From: Mermis nigrescens
Lineage: Eukaryota > Nematoda > Enoplea > Mermithida > Mermithidae
Direction of reading: 5' to 3'
DNA length: 64,000 nt
Assembly (NCBI GenBank): GCA_036768485.1
Contig: JAVLUZ010000401.1
Span: 62,001-126,000, forward strand
Made by a program: the position numbers and the translations under genes. Under the pieces are notes generated by a model that was not told where the DNA came from, ran no database searches, and saw only the letters and a list, made by a program, of their open reading frames with translations. Position 1 is the first letter of the stretch, and every line of letters starts with the position of its first letter. Positions 10,510 to 21,249 of this stretch are shown piece by piece.

Positions 10510-11284
10510 AAGAGACCGGATTTAGTGTGCGAATAATGAGCCATTTGTGTGCAAGATTGTGTGCAAAAAACAGCTACTTGTTTGCTAGTTTGTGTGCGAA
10601 TTTAAAGGCATAAAATTCCCTTTGCTATTTAATCGAACAAAAAGTTGTTTTAAAGCGATTACATTATACAATTCAACATTTCCAAAAGTTAAATTTTGAC
10701 GACAATCTGATTAAATTGTTTTGTATTGAGAAAACGATCGCTCACATCACATGAATAGAAACGAGTGGAGCGTACAAAGTGTTCTATTCAGTCTTCTGTC
10801 CGAGTCTTTCTCGTTGACAAATTTTTCCACGTCAGGGTAATAAATTTTCCACTGGGCTTCCCTCATTAGACCTACCTTATACAAATTTTCTATGGCATCT
10901 GGCAGGTACTTGAGCATGGCAAAATTAAAAAGTTTGTCTCTAAGAATGTCATTTTCGATTAAACTTTTAGCTCGACCCACTGCTACAGTATTTTCGGTAG
11001 GTAGGCTCAAAGACGCGCGTCTTTTTGAGTAGTGTTGGCAATAGAAAAAATAAAATGCTAAACGAATGCAAAATGCGTAACACACGCATCAAAATAGCAG
11101 TTTTGTGTGCAGTTTTAATTGAAAACCCCGACTGTAGGCATTTTGTGCCAAAGTACCGAATTGTGCTCAATAAGGAAGCATCCCCCATCGCTTCAAAAAT
11201 GGTGTATTTTTGCTTCTCTTACATCGCTGAATCCATCAAAGCAGTAACAAAAAATGCGCGCTTACATACAAAATCCGATCTCTA
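10510..11284 (-). mobile_element. hAT-type element, 775 bp, with diverged 8-bp TSD
   Basis: The ends are (T)AGAGACCGGATTTAGTGTGC and its inverse at 11265-11284. The flanks are CTTATGAT (10502-10509) and CTTACGAT (11285-11292), seven of eight bases equal, as expected of an old hAT target duplication. It carries transposase remains on the - strand. A sister copy, reversed, spans 44071-51787 and is split there by an LTR retrotransposon. Its right end lies 92 bp before the acceptor of the second ERI3-like exon. Confidence 0.75.
10750..10995 (-). pseudogene. hAT transposase C-terminal remnant
   Basis: An open frame on the - strand reads through LPDAIENLYKVGLMRE and FVNEKDSDRRL. The sister copy at 44071-51787 has FRPDAIKNLNLDKVV on one side of its LTR insertion. 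On the other side, at 51486-51593, it has NFVDEKDPGKRL, followed by SVDVEQSFSQYKAI. VE-x-SFS-x-YK is the hallmark of the hAT C-terminal dimerisation region, so I assign this frame to the same transposase although its own end has diverged. It has no start codon of its own that makes sense and is a fragment. Confidence 0.55.
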
Positions 11285-11376
11285 CTTACGATTCTAATCG
11301 AATATCGGTCGTTTCGGTCAAACCATGAACTGGCGCATTTATTGAACCTTGACAGTGTTGTTCTGATTTAATTCAG

Positions 11377-11763
11377 GATTTCGAAAAATGGATGTCCGCC
11401 GAAAAGTTGGGACCGAACCTTGAATTAGATGCTCAGAATCCCTCGTCCGACTATCCGCCTTTTAATTACGCTTTTGTGACTTGCGGCGAATGGGATCTGA
11501 AATATTTATTACACAGAAATTGTCAGTATTTGGGCATCGAAACGCCCAATCATTTCAAGCAGTGGATCAACGTCAAGAAACCGTTCTACGCCACCGTTGA
11601 AACATATCCTCGCGGTTTGAAGCATATGCTTGAACTGTTGGATTTGCCTATGGTTGGCAGACACCATTCTGGCTTGGACGACTCCAAAAATATTTTGAAC
11701 ATCGTGATAGAACTGATAAAGAAAGGATGCGTGTTTGATTATACCACTAAAGCTTATGATTAA
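11377..11763 (+). CDS. ERI3-like: ERI3-like 3'-5' exoribonuclease, terminal exon (aa 130-257)
   Basis: The exon follows acceptor TTTAATTCAG at 11376 in phase 0 and ends at TAA 11761-11763. It supplies Exo II, TCGEWDLKYLL (catalytic D169), and Exo III, GRHHSGLDDSKN (H226 and D230), so with exon 1 the full DEDDh set is present. Between them, CQYLG, FKQWIN and PRGLKHMLELLDL follow the order known from ERI3 (PINT1) rather than ERI1, and the end CVFDYTTK resembles the ERI3 tail. A ~15-residue acidic/proline insertion (about 145-158) precedes Exo II. The 257-aa total is near the size of the ERI3 nuclease core; no SAP domain as in ERI1 is seen. The gene appears intact. No AATAAA is evident directly downstream. 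Confidence 0.92.
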   Translation, partial: DFEKWMSAEKLGPNLELDAQNPSSDYPPFNYAFVTCGEWDLKYLLHRNCQYLGIETPNHFKQWINVKKPFYATVETYPRGLKHMLELLDLPMVGRHHSGLDDSKNILNIVIELIKKGCVFDYTTKAYD

Positions 11764-12383
11764 ACTTTGTTAGGTACCTACTTACCTCGTATTCACATTA
11801 CGCACAGGGATCATATGCAAACGGGCGCGTTGCACACACGGGTGTCATAAATGGGCAATGATTATGTATGGGGGCTTGGATATGGCGAAAGTCGATAAGC
11901 ATCAAAAAAATTTTTTTGAAGTCTGCTAGCGTTTTTTTGGAATCTCGGAGTTTAAAACCCCTATGCACAAGCGTGGTCTATAGACCAATACCTAGACAAA
12001 TGGCTAAATTTTCTGATAGAAATATGCAAACTTAAGACCAAAAACAACTGAAAATGCTCTCGCTAAGGTCAGTCGGGCAGCTGTGTAGGTATCGGGTGTC
12101 AAATATACCGATACATAGGTGCCGTTTATATAACCCTTTTGCCTTTATTCATAATGGTAAATGTTCGATTTATATTAACCAACAAGTACCTGCCTGGACC
12201 CTGTTGCATAGAACTTTTTCATATGTAATAAGTAGGTAATTAAGAACGCATAGCTTAAGATGCACTAAGAGTTTATGCCGTGATGGCGCACTTCGACTGC
12301 AAAAACAATGGTGAACGGAGCGTTAAATTATGTTTATACACTTTTATTTGGAGCATTAAAAAAATTATTATAGAAGCTTAAAT
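11764..12383. other. 3' flank of the ERI3-like gene; nothing recognised
   Basis: Contains TAGGTACCTACTTACC (near 11771) and similar tetramer-rich TACC/GGTA stretches at 11990 and 12080, but no frame, tRNA or clear element edge. It presumably includes the 3' UTR. Confidence 0.35.
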
Positions 12384-14378
12384 TGTTTCAGAGTTCGCCG
12401 AATATAGTTCGATTTTTTGCATTGCTTAGAGAAGGTCTGATTTTCAGCAGATTTTGCGACTTTACGCTTATACATAGGTTGTTTTTTTCTAGTCCCCTCC
12501 CCCTTTAACATCCTTACTGATCCACAATAAGTATATTCGCCTTTTTTGTTTCATCTAAGCATTTTTCTTTGCTGGTAGCCTGCTTTTAATTAGCATGATT
12601 TGATTAATCAGTCAGTAAACACTTAAAGTAGCATGCCCCAATAATGACAGCAGGTTTTCAGCATAAAGTTTACGCAAATATTGAGGGTAAAGATTATTTA
12701 CGCTCAGATTCGTAATTCTGACGTTACATGGAACATTTGAAAAAAATAATCTTCTGCAACGCTCTAAAGCTAAATTTAATTTTCAGTGTTAACTTTACAT
12801 AGCTACTTGTTGTAAAGAAAACCTACAGTCAAATTCGTAATCCTGACCTTACAAAACATTTTGAGAAAATTCTTGTTTTGTTATGCTCTGGAAGTAAAAT
12901 AAATTTGTAATATGAACTACGCGTTCACAATGAATGAATTCTGCAATTTTCACACAACTACTGGGAGTGCAGAAAACTAACTGTCAGTTTTGTGATTCTG
13001 ACGTTAGGTAGATAATTTTGAAAAAATTAAGCTTCTGCAAGGCTCTAGCACTAAAGTTGATTTGCACTGTAAACTTTTTAGAACCACAAAGTGTAAAGAA
13101 CATTTCGGTCAGATTCGTAATTCTAATATTACTTTGATATTAGGATCAACATTTTTGAAAAAATTCAGTCTCCACAATGGCCTGAAGACAAATAAATATT
13201 AGATTTAAACCTCTTTACTTCACTGTTGAGTGTAAATAAACGCCCCAAACTGGTGTATCACGTTCGATTTCTGGTACATTTTTACACTTAACATCATGTC
13301 CAGGCTCATAACTGCAGAAGTTGGCAGAAAACAACAAGATAGAAGCACGTTTAACACACTTAATTTTTGACTTTACACCTCCCGAAAAAACTAAACGTTG
13401 ACGTGAACAAATACAACTTGCTGTGACATGTACTCCTCAGAAAGTGCTTTATTTTTATCCTTTTCGACCTATCCCGAATTCTATAGTCGGTTTCACACAA
13501 CTTCGATCATAAATTTTAAAACTATCTCCGACAATAAGCTGACAGATTGAAATTATAGCATTGATCTGATATATAATTATCGCAATATTTGGCTTACTGT
13601 CGATTAAAATTCTTAGAATTTATGCACGAAGTTATGTGAAACAGACTACAAGAGGAGAAAGTATCGAACAAAATATCGGACAAAAACGTATTTTCCACCA
13701 TCCAACACATTGTAAACTTTACAAATCTGAACCTTACTCTATTGAGTCTAATGAAATTCGGTTCAGACCAGTTTGTAGCCTTTAAATCGTAGTACGTTTG
13801 TATGTAGGAAAACTTTATTTTCGCAAAATATTCGAGATATTTACTAATCAAAATAGAGCGTAAAATTAGAGTGTAAAATTTATACCCCTGTATATAACTC
13901 CGTGTTGAGTGTACAAATGTTTGCTGGCAAGCAGAAAGTAGCATTCAAGCCGTGGTACATTTCTATCTAAAAAAATTTCTTGGGACGCATAACCGAACTT
14001 GATGGCAGACATTAAGAAAAAAACGCAAGCAAAATATGTCTTGACACCCGCATTTTTCTGCACTCTTACCACTCCTTAAAGCAAACTTCAAACAAACAAA
14101 AAAAGCCCGTCTAGAGAATTCTATCCTCTACAATTCTATACTATTAAATAATATAAGGCGTTCACGGAGAGTTGTGTACACGCTGCAGAAAAAAACACCG
14201 ATCTTTGCTATAGGTTATAACGTCACCCCAAAACTTTACACTTTCACTTATTGAGTGTAAACAAAACAGCTTCATCGAGTTTTTTAAATTGTCTATCTTT
14301 TAAAAAAGCACACCTACAAATGGGTTTCATTATAGCTGCAGGGGGCACAGGTGTGGATGCGCGCTAACGCGCTACGTA
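12384..14378. mobile_element. Single arm of the long inverted-repeat element family
   Basis: It matches, in the same orientation, the right arm of the 9.5-kb element (60573-63855). It starts with the CGATTTTTTGC-TTGCTTAGAGA block, passes CCTCCCCCTTTAACATCC and ATCAGTCAGTAAACAC, then degenerate ~190-bp units with GTGTAAA and TCGTAATTCTGA, then GACTTTACACCT, ACGTATTTTCCA and TTTAAATCGTAGTAC, and ends GCGCGCTAACGCGCTACG. No left arm is present nearby. Open frames at 13594-14072 (-) are by-products of this repeat and of the nested MITE. Confidence 0.7.
13484..13648. mobile_element. Palindromic MITE with TAGTCTGTTTCAC ends, copy 1
   Basis: It starts TAGTCGGTTTCACACAACTTC and ends GAAGTTATGTGAAACAGACTA, inverted ends of about 20 bp. 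The interior shares ACTATCTCCGACAATAAGC, GATATATAATTATCG and GGCTTACTGTCGA with copies at 27974-28146 and 30548-30716. It interrupts the arm repeat exactly between segments that are continuous at 62858. A TA target is likely, pointing to Tc1/mariner mobilisation. Confidence 0.75.
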
Positions 14379-14379
14379 C

Positions 14380-15970
14380 AATGATACGTGCAAATATGAC
14401 TTCAGGATAAGGATAAAATAAAAAACAAAAGATTTAATAATAAAAATTTTATGAGTTTTTTATCAGGTTTTTTGGGCCAAAGTGACCTCAAAGATAGTAA
14501 ACGGGCTAAAAGAGCGCAACAACTACGTTATTACACAATTTCGAATCAATTTTAAGCACATTTGAAGAAAATTTACAATTGTCATCCATTTGTTGCCCTC
14601 ATTTTGCTCCATTTTCCTATTTTTCATTCTCATGGGTCTACGACTTCAGGATCTGAATAACACTTTCAGAACAGTTGGCGTACCTACTTGCAGGTCACAG
14701 CTTTTAATGACGATAAGCTATTTTCTAGCGAGTAGAATAGGCACACCTCTAAAAATGAAATAGCAAATGAATGTATATTTAGTTTTAACGGAACAATACG
14801 CGTATAAAACAACCCGATAAAAATGACGGAATTAGATTGTATAATGGCACTTTATTTCCTAACATACACCGGCGAACTTCAGGATTAATTTACATATGAA
14901 AACCTCTACCGCTAGAATTTCGTGGCTTAATTTTCTTATTGACGATATAGATATTATAATTTTGATTAGAGGCCTACACAGGCTGACCTGAAGCGTTTCT
15001 GCCTTCAGCAGATGTTTTCAGATTTTCAGGGCCTCGAGAATATGGTTTATTTAACGACAAAGTTCAGTATAATTTTCATTAAGGTAAGAAAAAATAAAGA
15101 AATTACGCAATTACATTTTTTGGTGCTTAAGAGTGATGATCAATTTAGCTTTTATTGTGGTTCTTATTTGAATTCGTTTTTCACAAGGCTTCATAGATTT
15201 GTCAAAATACTATGGAATACAAAAGTTATTAGTTTATCCGCATCTTGCTACGAATAAGATTCTTGTACCAGTATATAAAGAGTTATTTATTTGAATTATC
15301 TATCTGAGTAATTTTGGTATTAGAGTAGTTTTGTTAAATTATCGCGATATTTGAAAGGTCAGCTGCACAGTCGATCTTATCGATGATTTTCAATCTTAAA
15401 TAACTTGCTTTCGAATCCACCCAGAAATATTTCAGTCAGAAGTGGAGCAAAAATACACAAATACTTTTTGTTCTCATTTTCATGGTAATTACCGACAAAC
15501 TCTTATCGTTCTGCAGTACCTAGATACCTTTTAAATGACGCTATCACAATTCAACGAGCAAAACAGTAGGAACAAAAGTTCACAGACGATGAAACAATTA
15601 AAATTATGCAAACAAAATTAATGCCTAATGAACGGGCGCTGGATGAAAGATATTCCGGCTTATGCAGTGCATCTAAAGAAAAATATCATCCTTTAAATGC
15701 ATGTCAAATCAAATAAAATATAAAATATGTACCTACATACATCTTGCATGATGTATCACTGAGGAAAGTTATCCGAATTCAGAGCTTCTTTAAACTTATA
15801 CAAATTATTTATAAAGTATATAAAGTAATTAAGTGTTTCTAAACTTATTTAAGAATTCTTATTTCATTTTTGTTATATTTTTAATTTAGTTTCGCTTTCT
15901 CACTTCCCGAGTAAAACTTGGGATGATGCGCGAGCGTACGGCCGTACGAGTTGCTCATTATTGTAATAAC
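14380..15970. other. No gene recognised
   Basis: AT-rich. The longest frame (15012-15257 +) is Phe/Ile/Ser rich with no splice or start context that would support it. Confidence 0.35.
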
Positions 15971-15972
15971 CA

Positions 15973-16140
15973 TGTACGGGCAGCGACCAAACTCGGGGAG
16001 GTCTGGGTGGTGCACAAACTGTCAAAAATTCAAAAAAATGCCAAAAATTAAATTTTGGGAGGTCTATCGATTTTTTGGGGGTCTACTGGATTCTCGAGAG
16101 GGGATCTAAACACCCTTGCCCATGCATGGTGAAAACTTTT
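15973..16140. repeat. Dispersed G-rich repeat, single arm
   Basis: GTACGGGCAGCGACC, GGGAGGTCTGG, AAATTTTGGGAGGTC and the end CCCATGCATGGTG match the layout of the arms at 5930-6075 and 6262-6415. Confidence 0.45.
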
Positions 16141-16419
16141 TTTCTGCTTATATAAAACGAAATATGCATAATAAAACAATGAATAATAACTTTTTACATG
16201 ATATAACTATAATAAGAAGTCTACTATCACATTGCTTCGATCACAGTGTTTCCTTTATAATTTTACAAGCAACAATCATCTAGGATCCGTCTTTCTTCTT
16301 AAAATTAGATACTAATGCAGCCGCATGCAATTATTTTGGTAAAAGATTATTGACATCGATATATGTATTTAATGCATAAATTGCAAACGTAGGTGACGTA
16401 TAGGGTGGGCCACGTAACT

Positions 16420-17635
16420 GATTGTGATCCGCTTGGCCCACTGTCCCACTAGACCCACCTTCCCGCTAGACCCACTTTTCCGTCCTGCCAGACCCACCGG
16501 AAGTCTCGCTAGACCCACCACGTGCGTAATGAGGTGTCCCGCTAGACCCACCGTTTCGCGACCGTCCGGCTAGACCCATCAGAGAAGAAAATTACGTACG
16601 CTTATGAGCAAAAACAGAAACGCTTGCAAGGTTTATCCATTCAAGTATATATGTTTAGTCAAATATATAAATAATTAATTAAAAGATAATTACATTCAGT
16701 AACCACCTAATCAATTAAATTTAATATACGATTTTTTGAAAAATATGAAAAGTTTCGTTATTATCAGCATCACAAACTAACATAGCTGACTTCATGTAAC
16801 GAGTTAAAACGAAATTAGCGCGACCGAAATTCATGGCTCGCTTCGAAATCAAAATTTCCACATGGACATTAGCCCTCCTTATCCTATTTCTAAAAACAGA
16901 TTCGGATTTATTGACAATGACCTAATTAACATTTTCGATTTTTTAGTGAGAATTTGCAACATCCGTTTGGCTCGATTTTTGTTGAGCCGTCTTTGTGAAA
17001 TGCCTACATGCTTTTCATCATATTCATATGTGCATATCTGTACTGTTATCGGAATGCAGTGTCAATGCTTCAATCTGTGTGCCTACTTAGTATGCGGAAA
17101 TTTCCTGATCGGAGGATACAAAGAATACAATACCATTACGATAAAAAGTAAAAAATGCACTCTGAAATGTGTTTGACAAGAGTGTATTCCTTGACAAGAA
17201 AAACAAAAATTTATTCTAAAAAAATAATCGGCCATGGCTTGTTACTTACCATTGCCACTCACATGCACGCACGCACGCACATACCTTCTTTGCATGTTAT
17301 AATTTGTAATGCACACAATTTCATGCAATAACATAGAAAATTTATTTATTTATTGATTAAATTTAATTGATTAGGTAGTTAATTGAATGCAATTATTTCA
17401 TAATTAATTGATTTATATATTTGACTAAACATATACCTATACTTGAATGGATACACTTTGCAAGCGTTTCTGTTTTTGCTTATAAGCATACATAATTTTC
17501 TTCTCTGGTGGGTCTTCCGAGACAGTGGGTCTAGCGAGACGGTCGCAAAACGGTGGGTCTAGCGGGACTTCCGGTGGGTCTAGCGGGACGAGTAAGAAGT
17601 GGGTCTAGTTGGACGGTTGGTCTAGCGAGACAAGA
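16420..17635. mobile_element. Nested element with GTGGGTCTAGCGGGAC subterminal arrays, copy 1
   Basis: It is inserted inside the left end of the mariner copy, with a probable 10-bp duplication CCACGTAACT (16410-16419) / CCACATAACT (17636-17645). The outermost ~150 bp of each side are arrays of the unit GTGGGTCTAGCGGGAC, in opposite orientation (16437-16580 and 17508-17632). Inside them is a second inverted segment (GAGAAGAAAATTACGTACGC at 16583 against its reverse near 17490). The core (about 16740-17180) holds a decayed leucine-rich-repeat-like coding segment on the - strand. A short (ACGC)n microsatellite lies near 17265-17280. A 9-11 bp duplication with long inverted ends would suit a Mutator-like element; this class is inferred. 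Confidence 0.65.
16740..17000 (-). pseudogene. Decayed LRR-like coding segment (copy in element 1)
   Basis: The - strand aligns by eye with the 124-codon frame at 35892-36266. A start reads MLIRSLSI against MLIESLSI, and later HEVSYVSLCDADNNE reads against REVSLTAFCEADDNE. Several stops and frameshifts break it. No function is claimed. Confidence 0.45.
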
Positions 17636-17649
17636 CCACATAACTATCC

Positions 17650-18360
17650 ATGTTTTTCAAGTGTAGCTTCCTTAATAATAATCTAGAGTCAATGCAATTT
17701 TGACCAGAGATGGACTATTGAATAGATAAGTAAATTCTAGAAGTTTTACTAAAATCAGACTTGTCGGTCAAAAACTAAATTACTTCTACGGGATCCACCC
17801 AACTCGATCACGCACTCAAATCATTTATTATGCACAGCATTATTTTTGTTCTCATCTCATTGGCGACTTCCATGAAGATCCGTCTAATGTGATTTTAAAG
17901 TGAGGGATACTAGCAAGGCATAAGGTGTACACAGTGCATGCTTAAGAGTTCATAGAGCCCTTCCCATAAAAAATCGCACGGAGTCAAATCAGATAAGCGA
18001 CACACTCGTTTGAATTGACTCCTGGTGATCGCTCACCTGATTTGAGTCCATTCAATTTTTTCTTGTGAGGCTTTTTCCAGTTTAAACCACCAAAAGCTGT
18101 CGGCAGTTTTGACCTTTCAAGATTGCATTAAACAGAGCTTGCAGGAAAGTCAACTGCCTAGATGAGAATGAAAACAATGCGCTGGACATAAGGAATGGCT
18201 TCAGCATTTGACTGATTTGGTTGGCGGTCCCGTAGAAGTAATGTAGTGTTTGAACAATTCGATTGTTTCTAATATAACTTCGAACCTTGTTTTGCAATCA
18301 AAAAGCTTCATCTCTGGCCAAATTTTCATTGAGTTTGGATCACTTTTCGGGAAGCTTATA
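17650..18360 (-). pseudogene. Mariner transposase remnant
   Basis: On the - strand (about 17960-18060) a degraded frame reads SDLTPCDF, then LWEGLYE, corresponding to the mariner catalytic-core tail DLTPCDFFLWG, which holds the third acidic residue. Frameshifts and stops are frequent, and no long open frame remains. It lies within the element's TIRs in the expected order. Confidence 0.55.
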
Positions 18361-18545
18361 CTTGAAAAACATTATGGATAGTTACGTGGCCCACCCTGTA
18401 CATAATGTAGGTGAAGAGATTCAAAATCTTTAAGATCGGTAGTTAAATCGAAGTTTAGGAAGTAACATTTTTCCTGTCAACTGTTGTCCCTCAATATATT
18501 GAATACGCCGACATCCCCTTAAACCTCGTCCACTTATTTCTATTA

Positions 18546-18994
18546 CTATTTCGTACTAAATAAAATCCATTGACTTATGAAAGTGAAAAAATTTAAATTA
18601 AAGTCTAGAAAAAAGATAGGAGAGAGCAGCTGACAGAAGGAGAGGAAAACGAAAAGAAACAATAAGTGGGAAAAACAAAACAGAGTAGGTAGCCGAAAAC
18701 TGCACATTCGCACTAATGAACTCATTAAAATGATGTATGCTATGTTACCCGGCGGAGGAGGTAAGCTGACGTAACTATAAGGATTATTGACCAATAGCCA
18801 CCAGGGCTTTGGAGCCTTTAGCGAGTTGATCGGGTCACGATCTACTAAAATCGATTGATGGCCGTTAACTGAGGCATGCTCGTCTTGCAATTCAGGCCTT
18901 GTATTTACACCCAACCCTTGATTTCTGGACGCAACATCGTAATTGTGATAGGACAAAGTATTGTGCCATCGAAATATGCCATAAGGTCGAGTAA
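18546..18994 (-). CDS. Candidate distal exon of the ephrin gene, or exon of another - strand gene
   Basis: On the - strand TATTTTCTGCTCAG (acceptor, AG at 18995-18996) is followed by two bases TT and then an open frame: TRPYGIFRWHNTLSYHNYDV-like start, VASRNQGLGVNTRPELQDEH, and PWWLLVNNPYSYVSLPPPPG at about residue 81. The preceding ephrin exon ends with a single G (phase 1), which with TT makes GTT, so the phases fit. The frame either ends at a donor, CCGG|GTAACA (18748), or runs on 66 codons to TAG at 18546 as a strongly hydrophobic tail that could serve a GPI or membrane anchor. T-rich DNA also gives hydrophobic peptide by chance. Codon use to 18749 looks coding. The link to ephrin is inference. 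Confidence 0.45.
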
Positions 18995-19194
18995 CTGAGC
19001 AGAAAATATAAAAAATAATAAGGTATACTTATCGAAATTAATGTCATTCATTAATTAAAACTCAAAGCATACACCTTTTTAGTTCAAAAATGAATAATTT
19101 TTTCATGAAATTTACGGTTTAAAATGCACAATAAATTGAAAATACCGTACACATTCTAAGCCCACAACGCACAGCCAATGAACAAGCAAACAAA

Positions 19195-20060
19195 AATGCT
19201 CCGATGGAACAAACAAGACGGATATAGTTGGGATTGTGGATTATCAAAGACGTAAAAGGAGGGGAGAAGGAAAAAGCTAAAAAGCTGCCTAAAGTCGCAA
19301 AATCTGCCGAAAATCAGACTTTCTCTGAGCAACGCAAATAATCGAAGTATATTCTGCGGCCTGCAGGATTGGAATAACTATTGAACCAAAAAACGATTGA
19401 AGCAGCAGCAAGTTAGCTCAGGCAGTAGCTATGGCAAATTATATGGAGTAGACTAGGAGAGACTTTGCAAGCCAATTGAATGAAATAGCAATTATCGATG
19501 CATTCAAGACAATCAAAGAAATTGTTGGTTTTAAAGCTGTAGGTAACGCGTTAGTTTACGTGAAGCAGACTACATGTAGGTACACTTGCATGCACACGAC
19601 CACTGTGGGTACTAATCAATTGACGTCAGGTTTGCTTGCTATAATGCTCATGATAACAAAATAAAACACCTTTAAATACCATTGAAATATAGTATATTTT
19701 TAAACCTAGTGCATGAATTCACTCGTAAACCGATGCTTATTACTGTAGCACCCGATTCCTTCATCGCCCGACCCGCCATACCCATAAAAAATTTGCTACC
19801 AACTCCGCGCCGAGCAATGGAAAATGGAGCACTTCAGTAATAAGGATTTTAGTTTTCCGAGCGGATCCATGCACTAATTTGAAGAAGACTATAGTTTTCT
19901 ATCAATCACGATTACGAAGCAAGTCAGCGTTGCAAGTGCAACTGGCAAGCTATTTACAAGAAGTAAGCATTTTAGATTGTTAATACGCTCTTAAGTAAAA
20001 CATTGAAAATTATTAAAATAAAAGGTTCCACTTTTTCAGAGGCCGCAGAGTATACTTCGA
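19195..20060. mobile_element. Palindrome-ended element, GGCCGCAGAATATACTTCG family, copy 1
   Basis: The left end AAAATGCTCCGATGGAACAA runs to ATTCTGCGGCC at 19373, forming one arm. The core (AAGCAGCAGCA, GTAGCTATGG, AAGCCAATTGAATGAA, TGCTTGCTATAATGCTCAT) matches the core at 60151-60500. The right arm starts GAGGCCGCAG at about 20038 and is cut after 20 bases by a hAT MITE. Complete pairs of arms are seen at 60045-60757 and 57470-58757. Confidence 0.6.
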
Positions 20061-20062
20061 GT

Positions 20063-20213
20063 CAGTGGCGGATCTAGGATTTTCTAAAGGGGGGGCAGTA
20101 CCCCTAAGGGGGAGGGCGGAACCCTGACTTGGGCGGAAAAATTAGCCGTTTTAACCCTAAAATCGCTAAGAATCACTCAAAAATGCTTAATTTTGCGCAC
20201 TATTCTGGGCCAA
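20063..20213. mobile_element. hAT-type MITE, copy 3, truncated
   Basis: It begins CAGTGGCGGATCTAGG, is inverted relative to copies 1 and 2, and shares CCTGACTTGGGCGGAAAAAT and GCCGTTTTAACCC. It ends about 20213 without the second terminal repeat, directly against the next element, so no target duplication can be read. Confidence 0.7.
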
Positions 20214-21173
20214 TGGGAAAATGATTGTATACCAGTTTGTCTATTCTTTGCTTTGTTTGTCTTTCTTTACAAGGACACAAAATCCTATTTTAAATGAAAG
20301 GAATGGCCAAATTTTCTTATGTTTTTGCGCATTTCCTGTTTTCTGAACTGTATCTTGTTAATAAGAAGGCCACAAATGGGCCTGAAAACGGTAAGAACAA
20401 AATTTTCATTGATACATTTTTCTATATCTTATTGGTAGTGAGTAGTGACCCGTTGCTGCGCTATGTAATTAGCAGAGGTCGAAAAACGCATTTTAGCTCA
20501 GAAGTTTTGTGCAATAAAGGACTTAATCAATTTTAAGTGTTTTTGGGCTTGATTCAGAACTGAGATTTGGCCGATTTTGCGAAAATTTTAATGTTGCTTT
20601 TTTACAAAATTTTCCGGGACTCTGCCCCGGACCCCGCTGGGAACGCTTTAGCGCTCCACCCCAGACCCCCCAAGCCGTAAAATCTCGTCGCACATGTGCA
20701 ACGTGATTTTAAAGAGAACAAGCCAGGTAAAAGGGGTAGGAATTTCTAAAAATTTCCGGTGTTTAGCGCCGGCATTAACTTGTCTGTTTTGTATGATTTA
20801 AGCGGTATAAATTGAGTTTAAAGTGCAAAAACGTCAAGAGTTTCTGGCGCATAGCGCCGCCAGTTACTGTTTTTTCTTTTTGTAAAGCTCCAGCATTGCG
20901 TTTAAAAGCCTGAATTACTCAAAATATCTTGAGACAAAGTTAGTTATTCGCAGTTTTTCTTGTAAGACGCTTGAACTGTCAAAATTGTTTGTACAAATTT
21001 GATAATTTTCTGCTCTGTCAGACTATCAGTATTCACAGAGCTACAAAATGTTTAGAGCGGCAAAAATGACTAAATTTCTTGGCACTATGCGCCACTTATG
21101 ATATTCAATGCGAAAGTGGTCTTAAAAAATTTTTGTCTATGCCCCTCGTACCGAAATCCTGGCTACGCCTCTG
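20214..21173. mobile_element. hAT-type element, reversed truncated copy of 1702-3127
   Basis: It ends CCTGGCTACGCCTCTG, the inverse of the CAGAGGCGTAGCCAGG start at 1702. Reading backward it matches that element up to about its position 2826 (GTTTGTCTTTCTTTACAAGG against its inverse at 2770) and lacks the remaining ~300 bp. It carries an extra G/C-rich patch (about 20610-20700) absent from the first copy. It contains the palindrome GGCGCATAGCGCC at 20846-20858. The 80-codon frame at 20294-20536 is not conserved in the other copy. Confidence 0.75.
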
Positions 21174-21249
21174 CAATTTAACAAAACTAGACTGTACAGA
21201 ACGCAAAATTGAGCTAGAGAAGTGGAGCGTCACACCGAGAATTGAAAAA

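Larger units (their letters stand above)
7058..11376 (+). other. Intron of the ERI3-like gene, rich in repeats
   Basis: The intron starts GTGAGT and ends TTTAATTCAG. It holds GC palindromes (7387-7401 and a weaker one near 7480-7492), a dispersed repeat pair (about 8120-8280 and 8440-8705), a cluster of TTTTTTAGGTTAC motifs (9255-9760), a hAT MITE (9820-10004) and a hAT element with transposase remains (10510-11284). No other host exon is apparent inside it. Confidence 0.75.
16401..18398 (-). mobile_element. Mariner-like element, split by a nested element
   Basis: The outer inverted ends are TAGGGTGGGCCACGTAACT (left) and GTTACGTGGCCCACCCTG (right), bordered by TA at 16399-16400 and 18399-18400 as in mariner. 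After the nested insert the left part resumes at 17646 with ATCCATGTTTTTCAAGTGTA, the inverse of TACTTGAAAAACATTATGGAT at the right end. Transposase remains lie on the - strand between. Confidence 0.75.

Noticed and set aside
13594..14072. Two overlapping - strand frames of 116 and 68 codons
   Set aside because: They span the edge of the MITE and the arm repeat and are not conserved in the matching arm at 62850-63150.
16369..16551. Gly/Leu-rich - strand frame (GLAG, VGLAR repeats)
   Set aside because: It is the translation of the GTGGGTCTAGCGGGAC array; the same peptide arises wherever the array occurs (for example 31724-31981).
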